This document shows positions 1 through 12,760 of a stretch of DNA of 64,000 bases, in pieces. Source of the DNA: Myrica gale (Eukaryota > Streptophyta > Magnoliopsida > Fagales > Myricaceae); NCBI GenBank assembly GCA_963930655.1, contig OZ005600.1:5521501-5585500 (forward strand). The letters run 5' to 3'. The notes beneath the pieces are model-generated. The model searched no databases, was not told where the DNA came from, and saw only the letters and a list, made by a program, of their open reading frames with translations. How positions within the stretch are numbered: position 1 is the first letter of the stretch; every line of letters starts with the position of its first letter. Both the position numbers and the translations under genes were made by a program.

Positions 1-290
1 AAGCCAGAGCAAGTAGCAGCGTGTGAGTGGGTCCCACGAGAACCTCTGACTCGAACCGCACGGGACCCACCCAAAAGCACACCCAACCACAAAGATAACG
101 TAACAGCTTTTCTCAGCCTATTAATTCACGACACGTGTTGATTTCAGATTCTCTTCCTCCTTCCCCACAGCCCACAGGAACCCCCCCTCCCTCTTCGCTT
201 CTTTCATCCCATTCACATTCACTGTGCTCACTCACAGAGACTCAAAACTCGAGAGCCACTGAGAGAGAAAAGAAAGAGAGGGAAAGAGAT
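1..290 (+). promoter_or_regulatory. 5' flank and leader of the CONSTANS-like gene
   Basis: This stretch lies just upstream of the CONSTANS-like start codon. It contains GTGGGTCCCAC at 27-37, which fits both classes of TCP-factor site, and a second GGACCCAC at 63-70. An ACACGTGT element (G-box core CACGTG) lies around 131-138. The last 100 bases are CT-rich and then GA-rich, as in many plant 5' leaders. No clear TATA box was assigned. The TCP and G-box readings are motif matches only. Confidence 0.4.
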
Positions 291-2462
291 ATGATGAAGG
301 AGAATACTGGTGGTGGTGGTGAAGGCAGTGTTGGCAACAACTGGGCACGGATATGTGACACCTGCAGGTCTGCGGCCTGCACGGTCTACTGCCGGGCCGA
401 CTCGGCCTACCTGTGCTCCGGGTGCGACTCCCGCATCCACGCCGCGAACAGCGTGGCGTCCTGCCACGAGCGTGTCTGGGTCTGCGAGGCGTGCGAGCGC
501 GCCCCGGCGGCTTTTATTTGCAAAGCCGACGCTGCTTCGCTCTGCACCGCCTGCGACGCTGACATACACTCCGCGAACCCGCTCGCGCGCCGCCACCACC
601 GCGTGCCGATTCTCCCCATATCGGGACCCTCACACGCCCCGCCGGACACTAAACAGGAGGACCGGTTTCTAGCCCAGGACGATGGGGGTGAGACTATTGA
701 CGAAGAAGATGAAGACGAGGCAGCCTCGTGGTTGTTGCTCAATCCTGTGAAGAACAACAATAATCAAAACAATGGGTTCTTGTTTGGTGGGGAGGTGGAT
801 GAGTATCTGGACTTTGTGGAGTACAATTCATGTCCTGAACAGATTCAGTTCAGTGATCAGTATAACCACCAGCAGCATCAGCAACATTACGGGGTTCCAC
901 AGAAGAGCTATGGAGGTGACAGTGTTGTACCAGTTCAGTGTGGAGAAGCAAAGGGTCAAGTGCAGCACCAGAAACATCAGGACTTTCAATTGGGGTTGGA
1001 TTTTGAGCCGTCCAAAGCTGCATACAGTTACCACAGTTCCATCAGTCACAGGGTACGGTTCTGTTTGTTATATATACAACTCGGCGGGTGTTATGTTTTG
1101 CAGCTTCTGAATCTCCTAGAAGTCCGATCATGAAAGTCTATGTTGAATATGTAGTTTGGGTCCTAACGAATCTGCGTATAACCTCATGTTCTGGTCCCAT
1201 TCTTATATCGCTCTAGAGTCTTGGTTACAGATCCAGCTTTTATGAGTCGTTCATTAAATTTCACCCATATTTAACATTAAGTAGACGTAGAATAAGATAA
1301 CCTCCAATTAATTAAAAGCTACCTCTTGAATTTTCCTTTGAGAATACCATTTTTCCCCCTCTCTGCACAAAGACCTTTTCTCTGTGGTTCTATAGTACGT
1401 TTCTGAGGAAATTATCAGGTTCCTGAATTTCCGAGAAGTATCGGATGTTGTTTATGGGTGTCTTTTAAGTCAGGGATTAGGCCACTCAGCTGAACAGAGT
1501 AAGTTTTAGCACTTTCACTTCCGTCTTCCTTTGTCAGTTTGTTTGTTTACCTGGTTCCTAGCTTTCTCATGTAGCAGCCGCTGAGCTAGAGGATGATATA
1601 ATAACGACAAGTCTATTTGCTCGGCTTCTACAAGTTACGATAGGAATAATCTTATATTTTCCCTGCACTTTATAAGCTCTTTTGCTCTTTTCTTGACATT
1701 CTCCTCTAAAGGGTGGAATCTGTTCGCACAAACGTTTCAGCACTTTTTGTTCTTTTTCCTTTTTGTTCCAAGTCATAAAGTTGGTTGAGCATTTTAAAAC
1801 GTACGTGTCTTATTAAAGGATAAGATTGCAGTCTGAAATTTACTTCACTAGCTTATGAATATGACTTAAATGCTAACATAGGATTCATGCTCATTTAGGT
1901 CAAAGTTATTGCTCCTGTAAATCACCTTATTTCATAGGGTTCCATTGGGATTTTAATTAATTTGAGAACGACGACATGAGGTTCTTTTTCTCTGACATGC
2001 ACCGCTTTTGCTTGCTAATTTAATCTTTGACAATGGCGATTTGCAATCATCACTCATCATGTGCTGATCAATAACCCTGTGCTTTTTCTTTGGTGTAATT
2101 AGGTCTCTGTTTCATCCATGGATGTTGGCGTTGTACCAGAATCATCAATGAGTGACATCTCGATCTCTCACCCAAGACCTCCTAAAGGCACAATTGATCT
2201 TTTCTCTGGACCTCCTCTTCAGATGCCTCCCCAACTTGCCCCACTGGATAGGGAGGCAAGGGTCCTGAGATACAGAGAGAAAAAGAAAACAAGAAAGTTT
2301 GAGAAAACAATCAGGTATGCTTCAAGGAAGGCCTATGCAGAGACCAGACCGCGGATCAAGGGCCGGTTCGCAAAGAGGACAGACATAGAAGTTGAAGTGG
2401 ACCAGATGTTCTCCACGACACTGATGGCAGAAACTGGATATGGCATTGTCCCATCCTTCTGA
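291..2462 (+). CDS. CONSTANS-like zinc finger protein (two B-boxes plus CCT), COL3/COL4/COL5 type
   Basis: Nuclear transcription regulator of the light and flowering CONSTANS-like family. Two exons, 291-1052 and 2103-2462, are joined in phase 0 across a 1,050 nt GT-AG intron and give 373 residues, the usual length for the group. Residues about 22-59 and 65-102 are two B-boxes with their Cys/His ligands (C22, C25, D45/H50-type spacing, then the same pattern repeated). Residues about 303-346 form a CCT domain rich in Arg and Lys, beginning [20 protein letters not shown] motif (COP1-interacting VP type) lies at about 263-267, and the protein ends GYGIVPSF, typical of group I COL3-5 proteins. I chose the ATG at 291: the open frame runs back to 135, but that part reads as leader. 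The B-box exon is much more GC-rich than the surrounding DNA. Which COL paralogue this is remains uncertain. Confidence 0.93.
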
Positions 2463-2700
2463 AACTTCTTACAGAAGAAGAAAAAGAAAAACCTCTTCAG
2501 ATGGGAGTTGTACTTCTCTTCCTATAGCTCTAGTACTGATATTGTATTTTCCCATCTTATTTGTCTAAATTAATGAGATACATGACGAAGTAATTTTGTA
2601 CAAATAACCTTCCTCGTGCCTCTCTTATCATGTAAATGCATGTAAAGTTTTCATTTGAAAATTATTTACTTGCAATTACGATTCCACTGTTAGGTTCTTT
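2463..2700 (+). other. 3' UTR region of the CONSTANS-like gene
   Basis: Non-coding DNA directly after the COL stop codon. It is AT-rich and repeats ATGTAAA-type stretches near 2630-2650 that could support polyadenylation. No other gene is visible. Confidence 0.4.
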
Positions 2701-4260
2701 TTTACCTTCCTTGTGTTCAGCACGCTTTCAACACCACGAAGGTTACAAAGATTTTTGAAGGAAGAATAGAGAAAAAATCATCAATCTTGAAGCGCAAATC
2801 TTCTGGAGTTTTTCTCTCAATGAATGAGTCATAAATATTCTCAATGGAAGCCTCAATAATGTTTAGGACGGTCTCCCATGAAACCTAGTAGGGTTTACGA
2901 AGCTTTCACAAGGAAAATCCAAAAATTCAGTAATTTTTGAAATTCGTCGGAAGTTGCTCGAGCGAGGGTCGAGCGCTATATTTCTGTCTGAAATTATAAC
3001 TGAGCGCTCAAGCGCTTGTTGAACACTAGTTGAACGTGATGACTCTATCTGAATTTTTTCAAGGACGTTCGAGGGTGAGTTAAACGTGATTAGAACGTAA
3101 GAAGACTTTGGACAGACCATTAACTCTAACTATTGAACAAATGAGGGAACCAAAATTACAACTCGATCACGATATATTTTTACACGGAATAGTGCCAACA
3201 CAAAAATATTCTAATAAGCTCCTCATTTGGCAATTCTGTGAAAAAACCTATATATATAAAATAAATAAATAAATAAACATAGATCTTTGTCAATCACCAA
3301 GACAAAGATCTGTTTACAAATTAAACTCACCTATGACCTAGACACATGTTTAAGAGTCTTTGAATCAGTTACTCTGAAAAACATAATGTCAAAGACCAAG
3401 TGAAAGCATAGAAAACAAACAAGTATATATAATAGAAGTTAGACCAATACATAAACAAAGTATTTGCTCCCCCTTAACCTATTATCCCTTTTAGCCACTT
3501 ATTCATTACAACATTCTCCCATTTTTTGTCACGAATGGACAAAAGGAAACAAAATGCAACTGCTCATTGACTAAATAAAATGCATACAAACATGAAAATG
3601 AGCATTAGTAAACATAAGAATTGCATATCACAAATAAGATAAAAAAAATAAAGGCATAACCAAAGTACAATCAACCAAAACTGATATCAATACGCAATAA
3701 GAGAATGAAATAAGGAAATTTTTTTGAGAAGAACAAATTATCAATGCCAAAAATCAGCACAAAATCATGGAACTAAAAGACATAACTAAAATTCTCAAGA
3801 GCATAGGAAATCAAGACAAACTCATTATAAGATCATGGAAAATAATATTCATTGATTGTATGTCACGCGTCTCTAAACGATTTTAACAACAATAATTAAA
3901 AAATATGAACTTCATACGTGCGTGAAATACGAAATACAATCAGAGAGGCTTAAGACCTTAATTTTGTAAGGGAGATCAAAACTAGCCAAATGAAACCATG
4001 AGTAAAAAGAGAGACGTATTACACCAAATGAAAGTCAAACTCAATGCCACAAGGACATGAGCATGCAACTTTATTGCTTTTTTTTCTCCCCCTAAATATT
4101 TTGCATCTTTTGCTTTTCTTTTCTTTTCTGGAATTGTAATAACTTCTTTTGAAGTGGAGATAATCTTTTGGAGCATTTGACTTTGAGAGGAGCAATGAAT
4201 AAGGCCAGCTAGACAAATGTCAATTCAATCTGATGAACATGATCTCTTTCACTTGTGGTT
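2700..4260 (-). mobile_element. Copia-like LTR retrotransposon remnant (LTR plus adjacent non-coding internal DNA)
   Basis: On the minus strand a typical LTR start, TGTTGGCACTATTCC, begins at 3200. The sequence below it (about 2860-3190) is rich in the AGCGCTCGAGCG-type words common in such LTRs. Just upstream in the element's sense, at about 3470-3540 and again near 4090, the minus strand carries AAGGGGGAG or AGGGGGAG polypurine stretches like those preceding a 3' LTR. No gag, protease, integrase or reverse transcriptase frame survives, so the family assignment is an inference from these signature words. The outer limits are approximate. Confidence 0.4.
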
Positions 4261-6299
4261 ACAGATTCAAAACCTACATATGCGGTCAAGCCCCATCTAA
4301 CCTATTCAGTGTGCACTGTGATTGAGTATGACAAATATACATTTGAAAATTATGTCAGTTAATGTTAAAAAGAGACATGAGATATGACTCTCAAATCATA
4401 TTATATCGAGAAAATATATAAAAGATCATGCTTGGTATGTCATCGAGGCAAATGAACAAATGTCTTGACTAAAGGCGCAACAACAATTCGGTGGGGCAGA
4501 TATTCTTTAAGAAAAGTAAAGCGGTTGTGCCTAGGAACAATTTCTTCATTCTTCAACACGTGTGCCAATGAAAGCAGGCCAATAAATTCAGATCTCAGTT
4601 CTGAACAACTCATCCATATCTTCTACAAAGTCAGGATAACCAAAAGTGAAGTAAATAATACTACGTGAAGAACAGAAAAGATAAAAAAAGAAGAAAAATC
4701 CTGCTGTACGTGAAACAAATAATGTGCCCAAGTAGTTTTCCAAGATGTTTTAGCTCTAAAGTACGTATGGTATAAGTCTAGAAGGAAACTTAGGAATACA
4801 CAGATTGTCTCACCAACCTCTATAACGAACATTCTACTTCTAATTAATCAAATTATTCACGTTTAAAAGCCTGCAATCATAAGTATATATGTACTGTAAA
4901 CAGCAACGTGAAAAATCCATCATCTTCATGGGAAGATAGATTGGGAAGCAAAACTTGCAGGAGGATTACGATATTAATAGGAAGTTGAGTGCTTCCTTTT
5001 CAGACTTGAGAAAAAGATATGTTCTTTGAAAATAGGTCGCTGCAAGTTCTTTAATCTCCTTAACGCAAACATTTCAGTAACCAAACATAGAAAGTCACTG
5101 TGTTAGAAATACAAATTACAATGAATAAATTCTCTCTATTTCAATCAGTTTGAGCTTTCTAGGCAACTGGGAGTGGAGAATTAGCGAAATGCTCTCGAGT
5201 TCGATAACATATTCCACGATTTTTCGCTATCAAGAGATCAAACTAGTGATTCAACAGCGGGTTTTCAAGGAGTTTACCAGTTCATATATAGCTCTTAACA
5301 CTCCCGACACCTACGGTGCATTTCATATCATCATAGACCACTAAGACCAGCTCAAATTGAGCACTTTAAAGACGAGGACATCACTGATAGTCTGATCTGA
5401 TTCTCGGGATATCCATTTCTGCTATGTCATTTTCAAGTATCAGGGCTTTTTTCTCCACTCAGGAAGTATTGATACTAGATTCTTATTTTCTCGGATGTGA
5501 AATCATGCACCAGTTTTTGCTGAACCTGGCAGAGGGCAGAGATTGCTCGAGATATTCTTCAGCTGAATGCTAATTTTGGAGGTGAAATAAAGCTCTTTTA
5601 TAAAGAAAAGTATCAGTGTCATTGTTATCCCGAGGGAAGGTGCATGATCTTAGACTCGCTTTCCGCCGCATGTGTCCAGTAAATCCCTCCTGGCACTACA
5701 ACAGGTTGAGCTTGCAATATGTCATTTTCAATTAAAACATGACAAAATGTTTTGAGCAGATGGAATATAAGATTCGTGTAGGTTGGCCAATTTACCAATC
5801 GGTGTCCTGTTGTGTAGAGGATTTGGTTCTTGGAATTGAAAGGAAAGACAGGGCAAGGTTAATTGTGGTATCGCAATGTGAATGGTAAGACTCTCGAGGC
5901 AGAATGGCCTTTTCCACTTTTTGAACTTTTCCAGAAAAGGGAATTGAACTTTTGCACTTGTATGAGGGAGAGGATATGGGAGAACAAAGTTCCACCATGG
6001 AAAGGGGAGATATTCTTTGACTTGGAGGTTACTATTGGGCAGCTCTAAAGCTTGATTTCCTCTGTTTTGTTCAGGAGTATCGTCCCCAGCATGGTCGAGC
6101 CTGCCTCATGAGCTCCAAAAACAATCCCCGTAGCATCATATCCATTCCTTCTTCCTAATAGGTTGAGCATCAGTGCTCTTTTTTGGACAGATTCCTTTAT
6201 CAACGGCACTTATGCCCAACAGAGATGAACTTTATTCTTCACAAGGGCCTCCAGTCCCATTGATCAACCAGGAGAACTCAATGCTATCCAGAAGCCATA
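4261..6299. other. intergenic, no recognisable gene
   Basis: AT-rich spacer between the LTR relic and the LINE relic. Open frames are short and show no recognisable domain. The adjoining LINE relic may start inside the right end (about 6100 onward), but the protein match is not clear there. Confidence 0.4.
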
Positions 6300-6420
6300 A
6301 AGATTGACATGATGAAAGCCTATGATAGGCAGAATTGAGAATTTTCTTTGGGAGATTCTTATGAGTCTTGGTTTTTCTCGAGATTTCATCCGTCTTATTG
6401 ATTAGTAGTGCGTTACAACA
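6300..6420 (+). mobile_element. degenerate LINE reverse-transcriptase fragment
   Basis: The plus strand reads KIDMMKAYDR, the conserved reverse transcriptase block A of plant LINEs (K-D-x-x-K-A-Y-D-R-V). A stop codon and a frame change follow, then EILMSLGFSRDFIRLI, the usual continuation. Only this short piece is recognisable, so it is a dead relic. It is unrelated to the CTNNBL1 gene downstream. Confidence 0.6.
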
Positions 6421-7032
6421 CTGAAGTTCTCCATCATGTTAAAAGGGAACATATAAAGGTTATTTGTTTATTTTGACTAAAAAAATTCTTTCCAAAATGT
6501 TGAAGAGAGAGTTTGATCAGGTAAACATTCATTATATGTAGCATCCCCCAAAGCATTACAACGGACTTCGACAAATATCAACATAAGTGAAAGAGAACTG
6601 TTTTGTGTTCTTCTTGGGTTCTTTTCGGGTTCTTTTCAGGTTCTTCTATTTTTAAAGTGAATCCTATGTACTCAGAGACCCTGAGCCAGCCGTCAAATTC
6701 TTCTTTCTCTAATTGAAATTTTCTGTTCGGATTTTGAAATTTGAGGCCGAGTCTCTGTCCTTTGTGTCTCGCGTCTTCATTCAGAATGGGCCACACCAAT
6801 TCTTTACCAGGCTTGAAGAAGTTCAGTGAACTGCTGTGCTCAAGAATTGAATTGCTTTTAGGCCCAACGGACCATACACCGGCTCTAAAAAGAAAATTCA
6901 AGGAAAAAGAAAAAAGAAAAAAGAAACAGAGAGATAGAAACTGGAGGAGGAGGAGGAGGAGGGTTTAAACTAAAAACAGAGTGGTGAGAAGCTGCTCAAT
7001 TTATCGAGGCCGAGGGGAGGGCAAGAAGCAAA
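6421..7032 (+). promoter_or_regulatory. 5' flank and leader of the CTNNBL1-like gene
   Basis: Non-coding stretch ending at the CTNNBL1-like start. It carries repeated GGTTCTTTT(C/T) words at about 6614-6645 and a purine-rich block with GAGGAGGAGGAGG near 6942-6962, probably in the 5' UTR. No TATA box was assigned. Confidence 0.35.
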
Positions 7033-10000
7033 ATGGAAGTGGCCAACGCTCAGAAGCAGGCCTCCAAACGCAAACGGGATGAAGACGACGGCGTATTACC
7101 TCCTCCGGGTTCTTCCAACGGATTTCCGAACAACGTGGACCTTTCTCTCCTGGAGGCGCTGGAGAAATCCCAAAGCGCAGTGGAAGTGCTCGACCTAAGG
7201 ACTCTGAAGAGATTGGTGCTCTCCTTCGAACGCCGCCTCAAGGAAAACATTGAAGCCCGCCTCAAGTACCCCAACCAACCCGATCGCTTTTCCGACTCCG
7301 AGCTCGAGCTCCACGAGGAGCTCCAGAAGCTCAAAATCCTCGCCGGTGGGCCCGAGCTCTACCCGGACCTCGTCAATCACAACGCCATTCCCTCCATCCT
7401 CAACCTCCTCGCCCACGACAACACTGATATCGCCATCGACGTCGTCCAATTGCTACAAGACTTGACCGACCCCGACAACAACGAAGACGACGATAGCAAC
7501 GAAGAGAACGCGCGGATCCTGGTCGACGCGCTGATAGAGAACAATGTGCTCGAGCTTCTCGTACAGAACCTGCACCGTTTGTCCGACACGGGTGACGCGT
7601 CGGATCCCGACGAGATGGCGGCAGTGTACAGCACGCTGGCCACCTTAGAGAACCTTATCGAGGTGAAGCCGGCGGTGGCGGAGTTGGTGTGCGAGAGGAC
7701 AAAGTTGCTCAAGTGGTTGCTGGGTAGGATAAAGGTGAGGGAGTTCGATTCCAACAAGCAGTACGCCTCGGAAATATTGGCGATCCTTTTGCAGAGCAGT
7801 ACGGCCAACCAGAGGAGGGTTGGGCAAATGAATGGTGTGGACGTGGTGCTTCAGGCGGTGGCTATGTACAAGTCCAAGGACCCCAAGACTTCGGACGAGG
7901 AGGAGATGCTGGAGAACCTGTTCGATTGCTTGTGCTGTTTGTTGATGCCGCTGGAGAACAAGGAGAGGTTTATGAAGGCTGAAGGGGTGGAATTGATGAT
8001 TATCATCATGAAGCAGAAAAAGGCGGCTTATGGGTCGGCCATAAGGGCGCTTGATTTTGCAATGACCAAATACCCGCCTGCCTGCGAACGTTTCGTGGAT
8101 GTTCTGGGTCTGAAGACTGCTTTTGCTGCTTTTATGGGTAAGGTATAGCCTTCTTTCTACTTCCACTATTATATGCTTCTTTTTCCTCTTGTATAAACTC
8201 AAAAAGAGAGAGTATTTCTGCTGGTGTTTGGTTCCAATATGATTAAGTTTAATAGTGTGAAAATCCTTGAATGAATAGACATTCAATGCTACCTTAAACA
8301 GTCATGCAGTCATACAACAACGTTAGACATCTATTCCAATTAAGCAATCCATAATTCAAGGTTCGATTGTTTCTTTCATGCTAAGACATCGACCTAAGCT
8401 TCTGCAAAATCCATTTTGTATCTGCGTCCTCTATACCCTCTGTGCCTGTTTTTTATATTTAAAAATGCAGTAGATCTGCAAGCTGCAAATTTTCTTTTGT
8501 CCCATTTTCTTTTTCTATAGAAATGTTATATTGTGATCACACGTTCAGGAAAAGTCATAACACTTACATGTTGTATCTTCTATTGTTTAGATTCCTATGG
8601 GTAAGAAAAGCAAGAAAGAGCGCTACCAAGAGGAGTTAGAAGAGCGCATTGTGTCACTAATTGCATCATTATTTGGTAAGCAGGAACTGAAGTTGCATAT
8701 ACTTATCACTAATGGCGTCTCCTTTCAATGTAAATAGGGGATGGTGGGCAAGTCAGAGGTTTGATCCTGTCTGGCTGTGTGAGGTGTTTGTAGCTGTCTA
8801 GAAAGAGAAACTTATATATACTTGTCATGCAAATGGCTCCTAGCTGTTTTATATCATTTGTATTCTAAATGACCTTACGTGACTCAATTGGGTTGTGCCT
8901 TTGCCTTTTTGTTGTGGACTTGCATCTTGGCCTGCCTCATCTTAGATGTTTTGAGAATAAAATGAATTTCTAATACTCGAGTAACTTGCTGTCATAGACT
9001 ACTCCAGCTGTTAGATGGTTTTATATATCGAATGTGACTTTAGCCCACCCACCTCAGCCTGGACAACTTATATGTCAGATGACTAAAATCTATTTTTTTT
9101 GTCCAATCATATATAATGGTTTTAGGGTGTAGAACAGTATTTTCATGAGACCAAGTTGGAGATTTTAGGATCATTAGTTTTTTGGCTGTTAGGCTCTCCT
9201 AGTTGAATTCTGTTTGTTCTCATTTAATCCCTTCATTTGTCGTGTTGAGATCATTATCTGATAGATTTCTCTTGTACGTGTGTTTGCATGGATTAATGCT
9301 CCCTCTGGAGTACATGCTTCTTGGATCTGCATAAGGTTTTTGTTTTCTTCTTCTTTTTTCGGGTACTTCTGATGCGATCTGCATAAACTCGCAGTATGAA
9401 ATATAGACCTACGTAGGATCCTACCTTTTATATGATTCTCTTCACATTCCAATGATGTAACTCTGAGCAAAGATAGATTTCATTGGTTTTTGGCATGTAG
9501 ATAGAGTTCATTTGACCTTGCTGAATATTTTCATTCCAGGTGGAATTTTGAGGGGTTCTAGAAGGGAAAGATTGTTAAGTAAGTTTGTGGAAAATGAGTG
9601 TGAAAAAATAGACCGGCTTATGGAACTTTATTTGAGGTGAGTGGTTCATTTGTTGGTTTATTTCTTCATATTAAAGGATCAGGAAATGACTCTTTGGGAT
9701 CGATGGAATTTGATGATGAGGCTCTCAGTAAGGACCTTTAAACTGATAATGTGCGTTGTCGTCAGCATCCACCGTTGCCGCGGTGAATTAACACTGTAGT
9801 TCTGAGCATCTGTGGTTTTCATTGAGGTTGACCCATTTCATCTTTGGATGGCATAATTCTACAGTTACATAGCGTGTCCTAAGTTAGAAAGGCTTTTCTG
9901 AGAGCCATATTTTCAAGTTCTGTCAATCTCATGATCGGTACTCTTTGATCAGTCCAAAATCATTTTTCTGTAACGAGAAAGGGTAAAGGAGTTGATTGGC

Positions 10001-11523
10001 TAATCTTTGAAGAAAAAAAAAGAGTAAAGAAAATAATATGGGAGGTGAGCCTTACTAAACTTGTATTATCATTTCAAGAATGGTGAATTTTTCTCAGATA
10101 CTCCGATAGAGTCAAAATGGAGACTGAGCGGCTGAACAATCTTGAACTTGATGATTTGGAGGTAAATCACTCTATTGTTTCTCATTTCTATATACAATTT
10201 TGTAATAACTTCACTTTCAATTTTTTTAAGATTGTTTTTTCTCAACATTCTGCAGATGGATGATGAGGAGAAGTACAATCGGAGGCTAGAATCTGGACTT
10301 TACACCCTTCAGGTCTGGGTTTTAGCTTGATGACTTGTCAGTTTTGTAACCATCAGCTACACCCTTATTGCTTGTAGTTCACCATTTGTCCTTTTGGATT
10401 TAACCTCGTTGCCTATGATCTTGCAGTTGATTGCTGTAATTCTGGGTCATCTTTGGTGCTCCGAGTAAGATTTTGCGCAAACTTTAGATATTTTTAAAAA
10501 TGAGCTTTTTCTGCCCTTTCTTGTTCTGGTCTTGATTCCACAAGTTTGAGTTTTTTCTGTGCAGGCACCCTCAAATGAGAGCAAGAATTGAACTTCTACT
10601 CAAGCAGCAAAAGCTCACTAAGAAGGATGTCAATGATATACTTCAGGTATATGCCTTCTGGCTGCTTGCAGTTACAACTTCATTAGTAAAGTTTCCGTTT
10701 TCCTTTAATGATTCCCACGATTTGTTTTGTTGCTCTTGGTATGTACGTATATATTTTGGAAACACTGGTGTTTGTAAAACTTTTGCACCACCTCTTCTGA
10801 TTTGTCCCATATGAACCAAACCATGTTTGGGAGTCACATTTTTATGCTTAAGATCAGTTTGGACTAAAGTTCCGATGGTTGTCTTCATATCCCCATCTGC
10901 TCCGGTAGTGGCAAATTTGGGATATAAAAACTGTTTCTTGGAATTTGTACTTTTGGGACAAATGTAAATATCATACATGTGCTTTTGGCAAATTTGATTT
11001 TATTACCTATATTCAAAAATTTTGGACTGAGGACCTGTGGTAACATCGTCAGTGAACTAGAGACCCCACCCAGATTTTTGAAAAATATCCTACATGGCAA
11101 CTTGCGCTGCCTACATGAGAACTAACCAGCATGTCACGTGGGATATTTTCGTCACTTAATTGATGAAAATTAAGGTGGATTTTCTACTCCATTAACGGTG
11201 CTGACAAGGGTTTTGAATCCAAAATTTTGGAACCACGAGTCCTAAAACTAATTTTGACAAAAGCATAGGTATGGTTTTACCCTATACTTTTTTTTTATTG
11301 TTTTTTGAACCTTCAAAGCTTGGGTTCAAAATCCGACAATATAATTGTCCCCAAATTTGGCCCATGAGCATTCGCCTGATTAGTTTTTTGGCTCTTCTAC
11401 CTCATGAATTTTGGATCCAACTATGTGCTACAGGAGTTCCATGACAATATAGGTGATTTGGATGGGCCAGAGGAGAAGGAGCGTGCGCAGGCAAAGATTC
11501 AAAAGTTCATTGCAGCTTTATAA
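7033..11523 (+). CDS. CTNNBL1: beta-catenin-like protein 1 (CTNNBL1), armadillo-type spliceosome-associated protein
   Basis: Nuclear armadillo-fold protein; in animals CTNNBL1 associates with the Prp19/CDC5L splicing complex. Eight exons: 7033-8142, 8591-8675, 9540-9636, 10098-10161, 10256-10312, 10427-10464, 10565-10646 and 11434-11523, all with GT-AG borders, sum to 1,623 nt (540 residues), matching the family. The first exon encodes two thirds of the protein. A basic nuclear-localisation-like KRKRDEDDG lies near residue 14. Helical repeats follow, including HNAIPSILNLLAHDN and VVQLLQDLTD, then an acidic linker (DPDNNEDDDSNEEN). Conserved downstream blocks are PMGKKSKKERYQEELEERI, RLMELYLRYSDRV and LDGPEEKER. 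The frame is clean throughout. The function in plants is inferred from animal homologues. Confidence 0.95.
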
Positions 11524-12003
11524 TTTCTTAGAGGTTACAAAGGAAAAACAAAGGAAACTTCTCCAAAATCTCCCCAAGGCTTCCGTCTGAAGCACATCCA
11601 TATGGTTCCTTGTAAAATGCTCCGTATCTTGCACACTGTATTGTTCTTGTAATGTGTGAACTTAACACACTTTTGAGCTTTTTAACTTTTTGTGGAAATA
11701 GAGCATATGGCAGTCCCCCCCCCCCCTCTCTCTCTCTCTCTCTGTGTTTGGGAACCAAAATGTTTTCTCAATTGGTTAAGGCAACAATCATGGACCAAGG
11801 CAACCCTTCAAAGGTTCAAGTATGGTATAAAACATTGTACTCATTGAAAGAAAACTATACTGGAATTTTACTGTAGCGTATGATTACTATTTCTCAAGCA
11901 CTTGAGAGGCAACATTTAGTAAATAAACGAAACGATCGCGTTTCTTTCATACAACTGCTCTGCTAGTGCTCACACTTTAGGGATTCCGGATCTTTATATC
12001 AGC
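11524..12003 (+). other. 3' UTR of the CTNNBL1-like gene and short spacer with a C/CT microsatellite
   Basis: Downstream of the CTNNBL1 stop. It contains a run of C followed by (TC)n at about 11717-11742. No gene is seen before the minus-strand kinase fragment that starts at 12004. The two transcription units converge here. Confidence 0.4.
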
Positions 12004-12760
12004 GACCTGAGAGCTGAAAGATAGAGAGTGGCATTAGATGTGGCGGATCCAATTGAAGCAGCATTCGATGAGGAGGATCTGGTCGCAGTGGATGTGTCTC
12101 GGCGGATCTTCCTATCGAAATCAACTGTTTCGCCACGGACCCTCCTATTCAACGTAGGCTGGCTTGGTGGCGGATGCTCCAGTGAACCCTCCTTGCTTTA
12201 AGTAGAACAACTACTTCAGACATTGGGGGCCTTGGAGCAGCAAATGACTGAGTGCACATCAGAGCTATCTCTATAATTCTTTTGGCTTCTTCTGCTGTGT
12301 AGTCTTTTGGGTCTAAGGTTTCATCTACCAACTCCAAAAGCGTGCCATTCTCATACTGATTCCACTCGGCCTATTGCACCAGAATTAGCAATGAAACCAA
12401 CAAATACAAAGCAATATGAATGAAGTAAATTTTCGTTTCATTAAGATCGATGTAGGAAATGGAAAACCACTTGGATTCTGGAAATTACCCGTTCAAGGAG
12501 GTAGTCGTCTTCGATTTCATTCTTCATGACTTCTTTACTTTTCCGGCCACATAATTTCGAGGACAACGACTCCAAAACTGTACGTATCGGCCTTCTCCGA
12601 TAGCTGACCTTGGATTGCATACTCCGGAGCCATATATCCGCTGATGGATTACATCAAATTAGCTATATATATATATTAACGCATTGGATCACGCGTCATA
12701 GCTAGTCCGCCACGCAGTTCATGTAATGAAGTCATGACTCAATCATGCATAGTCCAATCC
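12004..12760 (-). pseudogene. tandem 3' fragment of a cysteine-rich receptor-like kinase (last two exons)
   Basis: A broken copy of the neighbouring kinase gene. On the minus strand, about 12641-12490 matches that gene's exon 7 (subdomain with [20 protein letters not shown]) and about 12373-12004 matches exon 8 (ELVDETLDPKDYTAEE, then CTQS and RPPMSEVVV). Homology continues into the preceding intron to roughly 12760 and then stops, so the duplication covers only the 3' end. A one-base deletion just after the VVLEI segment shifts the frame and leads to an early stop, and the terminal exon also loses frame after VVVLLKA. It lacks the extracellular part, the membrane span, the ATP site and the catalytic loop, so it is a pseudogene fragment. 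Confidence 0.85.

Noticed and set aside
2118..2462. Separate small CCT-domain gene starting at the ATG in exon 2
   Set aside because: It joins in frame to the B-box exon by a clean GT-AG intron; the combined protein is a normal CONSTANS-like length.
7377..8286. Minus-strand frames of 143 and 213 residues
   Set aside because: They are antisense shadows of the CTNNBL1 exon with no domain.
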